Source: CALISC01 sp963542545
GTDB lineage: Bacteria; Bacillota_I; Bacilli_A; Acholeplasmatales; Acholeplasmataceae
Direction: 5' to 3'
Assembly: GCA_963542545.1 (NCBI GenBank)
Contig: CAUTWO010000004.1
Location: forward strand, 1-61,990
DNA length: 61,990 bases
Shown: piece by piece, positions 33,632 through 42,329 of the stretch
How the letters are laid out: every line of letters starts with the position of its first letter
Numbering within the stretch: the first letter of the stretch is position 1
Notes under the pieces: generated by a model
Seen by the model: only the letters and a program-made list of their open reading frames with translations
What the model was told of the DNA's origin: nothing
Databases searched by the model: none
Program-made: the position numbers and the translations under genes

Positions 33632-34913
33632 TTTGATTTTAAAAAAACGCAACAACGGTATTTTAACTGACGAAGAACTAACTTATATTATTACTGAATA
33701 CACAGCCGGTCGTGTGCCAGATTACCAAATATCTGCACTACTGATGGCTATATACTTTAACGGAATGACTCCAGAAGAAGCAACTTCTTTAGCCTTAATT
33801 ATGGCAAAATCAGGCGAGATGCTTGACCTTTCTGAAATTAACGGAGTTACAGTTGACAAACACTCAACTGGGGGAGTTGGCGACAAAGTTTCTTTAGTTT
33901 TAGCGCCAATGCTAGCAGCTTGCGGTGTTAAGTTGGCCAAAATGTCTGGGCGTGGACTTGGACATACAGGCGGTACTATTGATAAACTTGAGTCTATTCC
34001 TGGTTTCAAAGTAGAACTTGCGCCAAGTGAGTTTATTGACCAAGTTAACAAAATTGGTGTATCTATAATCGGGCAATCTGCCAATATCGCACCTGCTGAC
34101 AAAAAACTATACGCGCTTCGTGACGTTACCGCAACAGTTGACTCAATTCCGTTAATTGCTGCGTCTATTATGTCAAAAAAACTAGCGTCTGGTGCTAAAT
34201 GCATTTGCCTTGACGTTAAATGCGGAAGTGGCGCTTTTATGAAAAACCAAAAAGACGCAGAGGCTTTGGCTAGTCAAATGATTTCAATCGGTAATTTAGC
34301 CGGACGCAAAATGGCGGCCGTTATTACTAATATGGATGAGCCTCTTGGCCACAAAATCGGTAACTTACTTGAAGTTATGGAAGCATATGATAACTTAAAC
34401 GGTAAAATTACTCCTGACTTAATGGAAGTCTGCATGACAATTGGCTCAATTTTACTTCAAAACGCCAAAGGTGTTACAGAGTCAGCGGCAAGAGCCGAAC
34501 TAAAAGCAGCAGTTGAAAGCGGCCGCGCTAAACAAGTATTTTTAGATTTTGTTAAAGCACAACGCGGAGATATTTCTGTCTTTAGTGATTTAACTAAATT
34601 ACTAAAAGCAAAAAAATTTGAACTAAAAAGTCCAGAAAGTGGTTATATTGCTAAGTTTGACACAATCAAAATTGGCGACGCTGCTCGTTTACTTGGTGCC
34701 GGTAGACTTTCAAAAGAAGACGTGCTTGACATGGCGGTTGGTATTGATTTAATTAAAAAAATCGGCGCTAAAGTTGAAAAAGGCGAAACTATTGCCGTAA
34801 TTTACCACAACGAAAAAGGCCTAAAAGAAGCCACAGACACTCTACTTGGTTCAATGACTATCTCTAGAACCAAACCAGCCGACACTGTGTTAATCGAAAA
34901 GGTACTTCGCTAA
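33618..34913 (+). CDS. pdp: Pyrimidine-nucleoside phosphorylase
   Basis: Phosphorolyses uridine, thymidine and deoxyuridine to base and pentose-1-phosphate. The family signature SGRGLGHTGGTIDKLESIPG is intact and 431 residues is the standard length. The N-terminal MYDLILKKRNNGILTDEEL is characteristic. AAGGAGG lies in the end of plsC, which this gene overlaps by 14 bp. With Cdd it gives a cytidine-uridine-uracil salvage route. Confidence 0.95.
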   Translation: MTMYDLILKKRNNGILTDEELTYIITEYTAGRVPDYQISALLMAIYFNGMTPEEATSLALIMAKSGEMLDLSEINGVTVDKHSTGGVGDKVSLVLAPMLAACGVKLAKMSGRGLGHTGGTIDKLESIPGFKVELAPSEFIDQVNKIGVSIIGQSANIAPADKKLYALRDVTATVDSIPLIAASIMSKKLASGAKCICLDVKCGSGAFMKNQKDAEALASQMISIGNLAGRKMAAVITNMDEPLGHKIGNLLEVMEAYDNLNGKITPDLMEVCMTIGSILLQNAKGVTESAARAELKAAVESGRAKQVFLDFVKAQRGDISVFSDLTKLLKAKKFELKSPESGYIAKFDTIKIGDAARLLGAGRLSKEDVLDMAVGIDLIKKIGAKVEKGETIAVIYHNEKGLKEATDTLLGSMTISRTKPADTVLIEKVLR

Positions 34914-34915
34914 TA

Positions 34916-35518
34916 TTGACAGAAAAAAATCAAGGCAATAAACCTAATCAAAAACAAATCAGAGAATCTAGTAACCAAAAATTAACTTTTACTCGTCTTT
35001 TAGTTGAAGGTTCAGCTGCAGTTGCTTTAGCAGTTGTCTTTTCAATACTGGGTAAGTTTACCGCAGCACCTTTCAAGATTTCACTATCTATGCTGCCACT
35101 TGTCTTGTTTGCTTTTAGAACAGGTTCTCCCTATTCTTTGTTAGTTTCGTTTACTTACAGCATCTTTAATATGCTTTCAGACGGCGCGCCTGTTCACATC
35201 GGCTCAGTTTTTCTTGACTATATACTACCGTTTACTCTACTTGGTTCTGTGTTTTTGTTAAAAAAAGTCGCGCAAGAAATTTCTTTTAAATCTTACTCAA
35301 TCGTGTTTTTTGCAGCTTTGATTTTATGTGTGCAGCGATTTTTATTTCACACCTTATCTGGTGCTCTTTACTTTGGTAGCAGTAAAAAAACTTTTAGTCA
35401 AAACCTAGTGTTTTCACTAATTTACAACGCCAAATATCTATGGTTGACATCGCTGACTACTATTTATCTAGTAATCGCCTTCTTCAAACCACTGATTAGT
35501 AAAGAAAAAGTCATCTAG
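34916..35518 (+). CDS. ECF transporter S component, ThiT-like
   Basis: 200-residue membrane protein with about six helices. The core ISLSMLPLVLFAFRTGSPYSLLVSFTYSIFNML followed by VFLDYILPF resembles ThiT, the thiamine-binding S component that uses a shared ECF ATPase module. The start is TTG at 34916, two bases after the pdp stop, without a strong ribosome site, so it probably depends on translational coupling. No TPP riboswitch is seen. Its 3' end overlaps convergent recU by 51 bp. Confidence 0.75.
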   Translation: MTEKNQGNKPNQKQIRESSNQKLTFTRLLVEGSAAVALAVVFSILGKFTAAPFKISLSMLPLVLFAFRTGSPYSLLVSFTYSIFNMLSDGAPVHIGSVFLDYILPFTLLGSVFLLKKVAQEISFKSYSIVFFAALILCVQRFLFHTLSGALYFGSSKKTFSQNLVFSLIYNAKYLWLTSLTTIYLVIAFFKPLISKEKVI

Positions 35519-36034
35519 CTCTTGCTCACCGATCATCTTATCTACACAATTTAAATAATTTAAACAGGGGGTGTCCCCTGTTTTTATTTGGTAGCCATCT
35601 TTTAAAAAAGCTGAGTAAGGAATAGATTTTCTTCCACTTGTATACCAAGGCAAGATATACTTTAAATCCATAACATAGTTTTTTTGATAATAAACCCACT
35701 TAAAAATAATAAAGGCTGTGCCTTTATGGGCAAAGACTTGTTTAAGGTGTTTAATTTGATGTGGCTGAATGTTGGCAAGTGGAAACGAAGTTTTAGAGTT
35801 TGTTTCTTTGGCTTCAAAGTCTATGTAGTGTCCTTTATAAATTCCGTTATAATCGGTTGTTGAAGGGGTTTTGTAGTAAGCCTCGACAATTTTTGCCCGC
35901 GACCTTTTTGGATAGTTTACTCTAACTATTTGTACAGGAGTGGGTTTTTTGTAAATTAAAGCGATTTGATTATCGCGGTAGTATTCGTTTGCTATATTGA
36001 TTTCTCTTTCTAATTCCATTCCAAGTTTTCGCAT
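35468..36034 (-). CDS. recU: Holliday junction resolvase RecU
   Basis: Cuts four-way junctions in recombinational repair. The nuclease core is present: STTDYNGIYKGHYIDFEAKET gives the D and E-x-K metal-binding residues, and LANIQPHQIKHLKQV the following helix. 188 residues is normal. AGGTG precedes the ATG. It is convergent with, and overlaps, the ThiT-like gene. The usual neighbour, a class A penicillin-binding protein gene, is absent. Confidence 0.93.
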   Translation of the reverse strand: MRKLGMELEREINIANEYYRDNQIALIYKKPTPVQIVRVNYPKRSRAKIVEAYYKTPSTTDYNGIYKGHYIDFEAKETNSKTSFPLANIQPHQIKHLKQVFAHKGTAFIIFKWVYYQKNYVMDLKYILPWYTSGRKSIPYSAFLKDGYQIKTGDTPCLNYLNCVDKMIGEQELDDFFFTNQWFEEGDY

Positions 36035-36209
36035 CTTTTTTCACCTATTTATCTAGTATATATTTAACATTTGAACATTTAATTACTTAAAACTGCTCAT
36101 TGATTTATGCACTATTTAACAGTGTAATTAAACTTATATGAATGTGTTTAATTTTTAAAAAGTTGAGTTTTTCCTTCAAGGATAAGCGCAAAAACATAAG
36201 TCTGAATGC

Positions 36210-36215
36210 TATAAT
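36210..36215 (+). promoter_or_regulatory. -10 box of the restriction-modification operon
   Basis: TGCTATAAT, an extended -10 box, ends nine bases before the methyltransferase ATG. No ribosome site exists in between, so this message is probably leaderless or nearly so. Confidence 0.6.
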
Positions 36216-36224
36216 TCTTGTGTT

Positions 36225-37964
36225 ATGGCGAAAGATGCGAAAAACTTAAAAATTTCAGATGCAACTGTTCAAAACTGGAAAAGATTGGATAAAAATCTAG
36301 ATGAATCTTGCTTTTTTAAAAGAGCAAACAAGACTGAGTCTAAGAAAAAAATAATACCAAAAGAGTATATGAACCTGGGTGCTGAAATTGATTTAATACT
36401 AGATGAAATTGATTTTGACAGAGCAACTGAAACAACCATCAACTCGTTAATTTTAAAGTACCTTTTTGACTTAAAACTTATATACAAAACCGATAGAGGT
36501 TTTACTTCTCAAAATAAATATATCGCAGATTTTATCATTACAATTGGCAACGATTACTATCAAATTAACTTTGATTTTACCGCTTATGTTAATGTTGATT
36601 TACTTGGGTATATCTACCAGTTACTCAAATTTGAAGGCGATAAAAATATTGCAGGTTCTTACTATACTCCTGCAAATATCGTACATAAAATGATAGATGG
36701 GGTAGACCTTAAAGATAAAAAAATCTGCGATCCTTGTTGCGGAAGTGGTGGGTTTTTAAACGAAATTGCAAAAACTAAGTTAGTAAAACCCGAAAATATT
36801 TATGGCTACGACATAGACAAAATTGCTGTCAAAATCATGAAGTGTAATCTTTTTGTGATTTTTAAAGGAGAAGTATTTGAACCAAATATTTTTTGCGCAG
36901 ATTTTTTAAAAATGTCAGACAACCCGCATTTTAATTTAATTATCACAAATCCACCGTGGGGTGCCTATATTGAAAATCACGTAAAAGATTTTAAAGAAAT
37001 TCATTCAAAAGAGTCTTTTGCTTATTTCATTTACCAATCAATTCAAAAAACTAATAAAAAAGACGGCAGATTGTGCTTTCTTTTACCTGAGTCTTTTTTA
37101 AATGTTCGAACACACAGAGATATTAGAAAATACATTGTTGAAAATACAGCGATTTGTAAAATTGAATATTTTAAAAAACCTTTTAACAATGTGCTAACAG
37201 ATGCGATTTCAATAGAATTAGCATTCACTTCAAAAAACAAGATTGCGGTCGTAGAAAAATCAAGCGAACATAAAATCAACTACGATAGATTTGAAAGAGA
37301 TAAAGACTATATTTTTTCTTTATATGACGACGAAAAAAACTTAATATTAAAAGAAATTGAAAACAGAGACTGCTTTAGATTAACTGACTCTAAATTTGCA
37401 CTCGGAATAGTGACTGGCAACAACAAAGAACTAGTTTTGGATAGCAAAACTAAAGACTCAATGCCAATTTACACAGGCAAAGAGATAAAGAAATATATCG
37501 CTGATAAACCAAAAAAATTCATAGTTTACAATAAAGAAAAATTCCAACAAGTTGCAAGTGATGAGTTTTATTTTGCTAAAGAAAAACTAATTTATAAGTT
37601 TATCTCTAACAAAAAACTGATTTTTTCTTATGACAACAAAAAAACTTTGGTCTTGAACTCTGCAAACATTTTAATTCCAATAAACACACCAGTTAACATC
37701 AAAGCACTATGTGTGTTACTTAATTCAAATGTATTGAACTTTTATTTTCGCCATAAAATAAACCAAATTAAAACTTTAAAATATGACTTGCAAAACTTAC
37801 CTATTCCGTCTATTGACGCCAAAACAGAACAACTTTTTACAGATTTTATAGATAATAAAGTTAATGATGAGTTAAAAATACAGTCTGTTATTTACAAACT
37901 CTACGGTTTTTCAGATGAACAAATTAAAATAATTGAAAAGGATTTGAAAAATGGAAAGGCTTAA
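36225..37964 (+). CDS. Type II N6-adenine DNA methyltransferase (TaqI-like)
   Basis: 579 residues. A short N-terminal helix-turn-helix-like part (LKISDATVQNWKRL) precedes the SAM-binding motif DPCCGSGGF (residues 169-177) and the catalytic NPPW (242-245). The C-terminal third looks like a TaqI-type specificity domain ending in LNFYFRHKINQIKTLKYDLQ. It should protect the host site from the endonuclease encoded 14 bp overlapping at its 3' end. The recognition sequence cannot be predicted. The N-terminal motif might also allow self-regulation. Confidence 0.88.
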   Translation: MAKDAKNLKISDATVQNWKRLDKNLDESCFFKRANKTESKKKIIPKEYMNLGAEIDLILDEIDFDRATETTINSLILKYLFDLKLIYKTDRGFTSQNKYIADFIITIGNDYYQINFDFTAYVNVDLLGYIYQLLKFEGDKNIAGSYYTPANIVHKMIDGVDLKDKKICDPCCGSGGFLNEIAKTKLVKPENIYGYDIDKIAVKIMKCNLFVIFKGEVFEPNIFCADFLKMSDNPHFNLIITNPPWGAYIENHVKDFKEIHSKESFAYFIYQSIQKTNKKDGRLCFLLPESFLNVRTHRDIRKYIVENTAICKIEYFKKPFNNVLTDAISIELAFTSKNKIAVVEKSSEHKINYDRFERDKDYIFSLYDDEKNLILKEIENRDCFRLTDSKFALGIVTGNNKELVLDSKTKDSMPIYTGKEIKKYIADKPKKFIVYNKEKFQQVASDEFYFAKEKLIYKFISNKKLIFSYDNKKTLVLNSANILIPINTPVNIKALCVLLNSNVLNFYFRHKINQIKTLKYDLQNLPIPSIDAKTEQLFTDFIDNKVNDELKIQSVIYKLYGFSDEQIKIIEKDLKNGKA

Positions 37965-38685
37965 AGAAATTTTAAATCAGTTAAGACTAAAGTCTAAAAA
38001 CAAAAGTTTAAGCGACAGTGAACTTGAAAGTATTTTTAGTATTTATCCATTTAATAAATTTGAGTATATAATTTGTGGGCTTTTAGCAGACAAAATTATT
38101 GAGTTTGACGATTACTTAAAGATACGAAACGACTATTTTTCTAGAAATAAGTTTCTGCATCTTTTTGAAATCACTTCACCAAGGGGGTTTGGCGAAATGT
38201 GGGCACAAACTCACTTAAACGAGTTAGTTCAAGAGTTTGAAAGGCCTAGTAAGAAAACAGATGCAAATTACCACGGAGAATATGACTTTTTCCTACCGTT
38301 GCAAATCGGAGATGGTATAAAAGTAGAAGTGAAGGCTTCGCGAGCAGTTGACTCAAAATCAGATGAACAACTTACCATAAAAGCCTTAGCAACAGACAGC
38401 AAAAAAACTTTCAATATGAACTTTCAACAACTAAAACCTGAGTGCACAGATGTTTTTATCTGGATTGGTGTTTGGCGAGACAAAATTAAATATTGGGTTC
38501 TTTCTTCAAGTGATGTGAAAAACAATAAATACTATTCTAAAAATCAACATAGTAAGGGTTTAAAAGAAATTCAAGCAGGGCAACTTTGGATAAACGAAAA
38601 AAATATACACGAGTTTGATGAGTTTTTGACTTCACCTGCAGACATTAAAATTATGACAGTCCTAAAGGCAAATAAAAATATATAG
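37951..38685 (+). CDS. Putative type II restriction endonuclease (PD-(D/E)XK)
   Basis: 244 residues. A PD-(D/E)XK nuclease site is visible as D112 in HGEYDFFLPL and E126-V-K128 in GIKVEVKAS. Overlap with the methyltransferase gene and the motif together support the call; I do not recognise the named family. The N-terminal 80 residues look helical (SDSELESIF) and may carry DNA recognition. Confidence 0.75.
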   Translation: MERLKEILNQLRLKSKNKSLSDSELESIFSIYPFNKFEYIICGLLADKIIEFDDYLKIRNDYFSRNKFLHLFEITSPRGFGEMWAQTHLNELVQEFERPSKKTDANYHGEYDFFLPLQIGDGIKVEVKASRAVDSKSDEQLTIKALATDSKKTFNMNFQQLKPECTDVFIWIGVWRDKIKYWVLSSSDVKNNKYYSKNQHSKGLKEIQAGQLWINEKNIHEFDEFLTSPADIKIMTVLKANKNI

Positions 38686-38871
38686 GCCATTTATTTTTAC
38701 TATTGCTTTAACTTACTCACCAAACAAATTTCTTTATTTGTGGTTTTTTATTACAATAATGATTAGTTTAGTTATTAACTAAACTCTCGATTTTTTTATA
38801 ACACTTTAAAAAAAATTCCCAGTCACTTACACTATATAAAATCTATAAAATTGTAACTAAGCTTAAAAAAC

Positions 38872-38910
38872 ACAAATTCAGACCTAAATTTTGCTGAATT
38901 TGTATTTTTT
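38872..38910 (+). terminator. Terminator of the restriction-modification operon
   Basis: Ten-base arms ACAAATTCAG (38872-38881) and CTGAATTTGT (38894-38903) around a 12-base loop, followed by ATTTTTT. Confidence 0.7.
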
Positions 38911-38972
38911 GTTTTCTAATAAATAATTGTTTTTGTGTTATTTTGTATAAACGACATAATGTTTTTTAATCG

Positions 38973-39042
38973 GACAGTTTGACTTAATTTGTCAAATTGT
39001 CTTTTTATATAAGACAGTTTAGTTATTTTAAGTCAAACTGTC
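38973..39042. repeat. Inverted motif cluster upstream of the ATPase at 39119
   Basis: GACAGTTTGACTTAA (38973-38987) and its perfect complement TTAAGTCAAACTGTC (39028-39042) enclose a second pair of related half-sites, an inverted GACAATTTGAC and a direct GACAGTTTAG at about 39013. Four copies in 70 bases suggest an operator or a large RNA hairpin in the ATPase leader. Confidence 0.65.
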
Positions 39043-39118
39043 TCCTATTGTAAGACAAAAAATTTGTTTCTTTTTCATTTATCGACTAAAATGTATATGC
39101 ATAGCAGAGGAGTATTAA

Positions 39119-40300
39119 ATGATCACTAGAGAAAAATATTTAGCATCTATTAGAGGATTTTATGAAAGTGATTTGGTTAAAGTAATAACAGGTGTAAGAA
39201 GATGCGGAAAATCGGTAATACTTGAAACTATAATGTCTGAAATTAAGCAAAAAACAGATAACATCATTTATCTTAATTTTGAAAGAATTGCTGATTTTAC
39301 TAAGGCTGGCAGCGTTGAAGAACTGTTAAACTACGTAAAAACAAATAGAAAAAATGGTAAATGCTACTGCTTTTTTGATGAAATTCAGGAAATTGAAAAT
39401 TGGCAGAAAGCAGTTAAAGAATTAAGACTAGATAACTGCTCAGTGTTTATAACTGGTTCTAACTCTAAATTACTTTCAAACGAGTTTTTAACATTGCTTA
39501 GTGGTCGTTTCGTTTCTTTTAGAATTAGACCGTTTGTTTTTAAAGAAATTAGTGAATACACAGAAAAACACAACTATAAAATTGACATTTCAAATTACTT
39601 AATTTGGGGTGGGTTTCCCGGTAGGTTTAATTTTAGTTCTTTAAATGATACAAAGGCATATTTGAACGATTTAGAAAAAACCATAGTGGTAAACGATTTA
39701 ATTAATAGATATAAGATTAAAAAAGATGTGATATTTAAGAAATTGGTTAACTATGTGCTGGTAAGCAATTCACGAATTTTTTCAATTAGGTCTATTCACA
39801 AACACATGAAGATAGATTTTCCTGACCTGGCAATGTCTACGGTTGTAAACTTTTTAAAATATTTAAAAGAAGCATACATTATAGAAGAAATTCCAAAGTA
39901 TTCAACCAAAACTAAAAGAGAACTTAGATATTATGGAAAAATATATAATTGTGATGTTGCACTAAATTCAATTAAAACAAATGACAGACGTTATGACTTG
40001 GATCATAATTTAGAAAACATTGTTTACAACGAACTTATTTATATGGGATACAATGTAAAAACTTTTGACAATCAAGGAAAAGAAATTGACTTTATTGCAT
40101 CAAAAGAAGGCAAAACTTTTTATATACAAGTCGCCTATAGTGTAGTTGATGAAAAAGCCTATACCAGAGAAATGAGTGCTTTTTATAATTTAGATAATCG
40201 CTTTCAAAAAATATTGATAACTAATGATGATTTTGATTTTTCTACTTCAACAGTTAGACATATCAAACTAAAAGATTTTTTAATGCTTAACGAATTATAG
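39119..40300 (+). CDS. AAA ATPase with DUF4143-type C-terminus
   Basis: 393 residues. Walker A is GVRRCGKS (about residues 21-28), Walker B CYCFFDEIQE, and sensor VFITGSNSKLL, as in the AAA_14 family. The C-terminal part carries ENIVYNELIYMGYNV...KEIDFIASKEG, the nuclease-like DUF4143 end found in this widespread group. The function is unknown; many are linked to mobile or defence loci. GAGGAG precedes the ATG. It is only distantly like the second ATPase at 42.3 kb. Confidence 0.82.
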   Translation: MITREKYLASIRGFYESDLVKVITGVRRCGKSVILETIMSEIKQKTDNIIYLNFERIADFTKAGSVEELLNYVKTNRKNGKCYCFFDEIQEIENWQKAVKELRLDNCSVFITGSNSKLLSNEFLTLLSGRFVSFRIRPFVFKEISEYTEKHNYKIDISNYLIWGGFPGRFNFSSLNDTKAYLNDLEKTIVVNDLINRYKIKKDVIFKKLVNYVLVSNSRIFSIRSIHKHMKIDFPDLAMSTVVNFLKYLKEAYIIEEIPKYSTKTKRELRYYGKIYNCDVALNSIKTNDRRYDLDHNLENIVYNELIYMGYNVKTFDNQGKEIDFIASKEGKTFYIQVAYSVVDEKAYTREMSAFYNLDNRFQKILITNDDFDFSTSTVRHIKLKDFLMLNEL

Positions 40301-40398
40301 TATTGTTTTTTGTTTTAAAATTATCCTCCTCAGTGGATGCAACTCTGAGCCTAAAAATTACGCTCTTTTATTTTACAACTATATGATTTACCTCAAAT

Positions 40399-40610
40399 TT
40401 TATTACCAACATAATTAAGTTTATTACCAACCTATTTTCTTAAATGTAGACCTTTTTAGCTGCGAGTCATATTAGTTTAGCAATAAATGTATTAGTTTGT
40501 AATATAGCCTAGAAAGGCTATATTAGCGTATATTCATTATTTAAAATAAATCAAGTTTGTTATTATTTATTACCAACTTTATTACCAACATGATTAAGTT
40601 TATTACCAAC
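40399..40610 (+). repeat. Five TTTATTACCAAC direct repeats
   Basis: Copies end at about 40410, 40431, 40577, 40589 and 40610. They sit downstream of the regulator gene 40739-42127, and a sixth copy lies directly before that gene's start at 42128-42139. On that gene's strand the motif is GTTGGTAATAAA, so they may be binding sites for its product. Confidence 0.7.
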
Positions 40611-40696
40611 GTTTGCAGCAAATTTATCTTACTATTTTAATAAAAATCAACTATATAAAACAACCTGACTGTGGTGTAAATTGTATTTAAATAATT

Positions 40697-40722
40697 AAAA
40701 AGAGATGTCGGCATCTCTTTTT
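40697..40722. terminator. Bidirectional terminator
   Basis: AAAAAGAGATG and CATCTCTTTTT around a TCGG loop, 16 bases beyond the stop of the minus-strand regulator gene. A and T runs on both sides allow either direction. Confidence 0.8.
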
Positions 40723-40738
40723 AATTTCTAATTTAGTT

Positions 40739-42127
40739 TTAAATCAAAACCTTCCAATAGCCGTTTTTGTTTGCCCCTTCTCTTTGGATAATATTGTATG
40801 ATTTTAGAAGTTTAAGGATTCTGTCAACAGCAGTATCACTTATTTCACAGGTTTTGGCAAGTTCAGCAATTGTGATTTTAGGATTATTTCTAATTTCAGC
40901 AAGAACCTTGATTTGTGATAAGTTTAATTTGATTTCCTCATCATTATTTTCTTCTTTGCTTACAAAATCATTAACTTTGTTGTAGGGTATAGTCACTAAA
41001 ATAGAATTATTTGCTATTTTTATGGTGTTTTTGCCATAGGTGTTTGTAATTAAAGGGATGCCTCTGCCGGTTTTTTCACTAATTTTCAGTTGCAAAAAAA
41101 TTTCAGAAAGTTTATCATTAACTGGTATTGAATGGCCGTTATAGAAACCTTCTAAGGTTTGCAGAGTAGGAAGCTCACCGCGAGAAAGAATTTCTATTCT
41201 ATCTGAAAACGCAGTAAACATTGGTTCATTTAAATTGATCCATTTGTTGTGAAGAAAAGCATTAACAACAGCCTCTCTGAATGCATTTTCATTAAATAGC
41301 ATCACTTCTTTTCGCTCCATTAGGCGATTTTCTTCATAGGCCTGTGGAATGTTTAAAATATTTCCGAAGTCCAGGACTTCTTTTAGCGAAACTAAAAGAC
41401 ATTTATAACCAAACTCTCTAACAGAGTGCAAGAGGCTTGCTTTGTTTTTACCAGCAAAAACTGCAAACCTGATAGGAATATGTGAGTTGTCAGAAAGCAA
41501 TTGGGCTAAGATATTGAATTTATTGTCTTTAGTCAATAGTCCTAAGTTTTCTTTAAAGTTGTGCTCACTTAGTTTAATTCCTTTAAAACTATAGAAAGCA
41601 AACAATTGCTCAAAAGTTAAATCTTGGTATTCAGATTCTTTTGTACAAATTGTAGGCAGTCCGAAAGTTAGAACTGAAAATAGATTTGCTTCACGTTCAG
41701 GATATTTTTTAATATTTTCTTTACTAGAACCAATTCTGATATATCTTTCGCCAGCATATGAGGTTGGAATAATTTTAGCAGCAGGTATAACTAAAACTAC
41801 TAACCTTTTTTTGTTAATTTGAATTTCATGAAAACTAAACAAAATACTTGGAGCAAGTTTGCGTGCCAAAATATGTTTAATTGGTTCTTGTTTGAGTTCT
41901 GCGTTAAAGTTTATGTTTGTACCGACAATTTCCTTAGTTTGATTGTTAATACCCCAAATTAAGTATCCATACTCTTTTCCAAGAATCGCAGTACTATTAG
42001 AAAGTGACGATATATATTTTCCAACTTCGTCAACGTCAAAAGTGTTTTCTTTAAATTCAAACCACTCACTTTCATCTTGTAATTCTATACAATCTTGAAC
42101 TATTTTTTTTATTTTTTCATCAATCAT
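40739..42127 (-). CDS. AlbA_2 domain / ATP-binding putative transcriptional regulator
   Basis: 462 residues from ATG 42127; a further in-frame ATG 54 bases upstream lies ahead of the promoter repeat and is unlikely. The N-terminal AlbA_2 (Schlafen-type) domain is seen as SEWFEFKEN and YLIWGINNQTKEIVG. A middle HATPase-like part follows (FREAVVNAFLHNKW, SRGELP, SEKTGRGIPLI), then a C-terminal winged helix (TIAELAKTCEISDTAVDRILKLL). This architecture (COG2865-like) is common in defence islands and near prophages. The motif GGTTGGTAATAAA touches its start codon, suggesting autoregulation. Confidence 0.78.
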   Translation of the reverse strand: MIDEKIKKIVQDCIELQDESEWFEFKENTFDVDEVGKYISSLSNSTAILGKEYGYLIWGINNQTKEIVGTNINFNAELKQEPIKHILARKLAPSILFSFHEIQINKKRLVVLVIPAAKIIPTSYAGERYIRIGSSKENIKKYPEREANLFSVLTFGLPTICTKESEYQDLTFEQLFAFYSFKGIKLSEHNFKENLGLLTKDNKFNILAQLLSDNSHIPIRFAVFAGKNKASLLHSVREFGYKCLLVSLKEVLDFGNILNIPQAYEENRLMERKEVMLFNENAFREAVVNAFLHNKWINLNEPMFTAFSDRIEILSRGELPTLQTLEGFYNGHSIPVNDKLSEIFLQLKISEKTGRGIPLITNTYGKNTIKIANNSILVTIPYNKVNDFVSKEENNDEEIKLNLSQIKVLAEIRNNPKITIAELAKTCEISDTAVDRILKLLKSYNIIQREGANKNGYWKVLI

Positions 42128-42139
42128 TTTATTACCAAC
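42128..42139 (-). promoter_or_regulatory. Sixth TTGGTAATAAA motif at the regulator start codon
   Basis: Same motif as the five copies at 40.4-40.6 kb, placed directly upstream of ATG 42127. It also occupies the ribosome-site position (AGGTTGG), so a bound protein could block both transcription and translation. Confidence 0.5.
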
Positions 42140-42329
42140 CTTGCTTATGGTTATGATATCAAAAAAATAGTAATAAATCAAATAACAATTACAACTGCTT
42201 ATAAGTTCAATGACTAAATAAACTTACAATTGTGAATTCTTAGTTCTATAAAAAGGTTTTATAAGGTAGTTTTAGAATTAAATTTTCATTTGTGATAATT
42301 GTAGGAAAATTTCTTTTTTATGAGTATAC

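Larger units (their letters stand above)
38686..39118. other. 433-bp intergenic region between the RM operon and an ATPase gene
   Basis: No gene is visible. It holds a terminator for the restriction operon (38872-38910) and a cluster of inverted GACAGTTT-type motifs (38973-39042) ahead of the ATPase. The rest is plain AT-rich sequence. Confidence 0.6.
40301..40738. other. 438-bp intergenic region with repeats and hairpins
   Basis: No gene is visible. It holds five direct TTTATTACCAAC repeats (40399-40610), a perfect 9-bp hairpin AATATAGCC/GGCTATATT (40501-40524) and a terminator (40697-40722). Confidence 0.6.
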
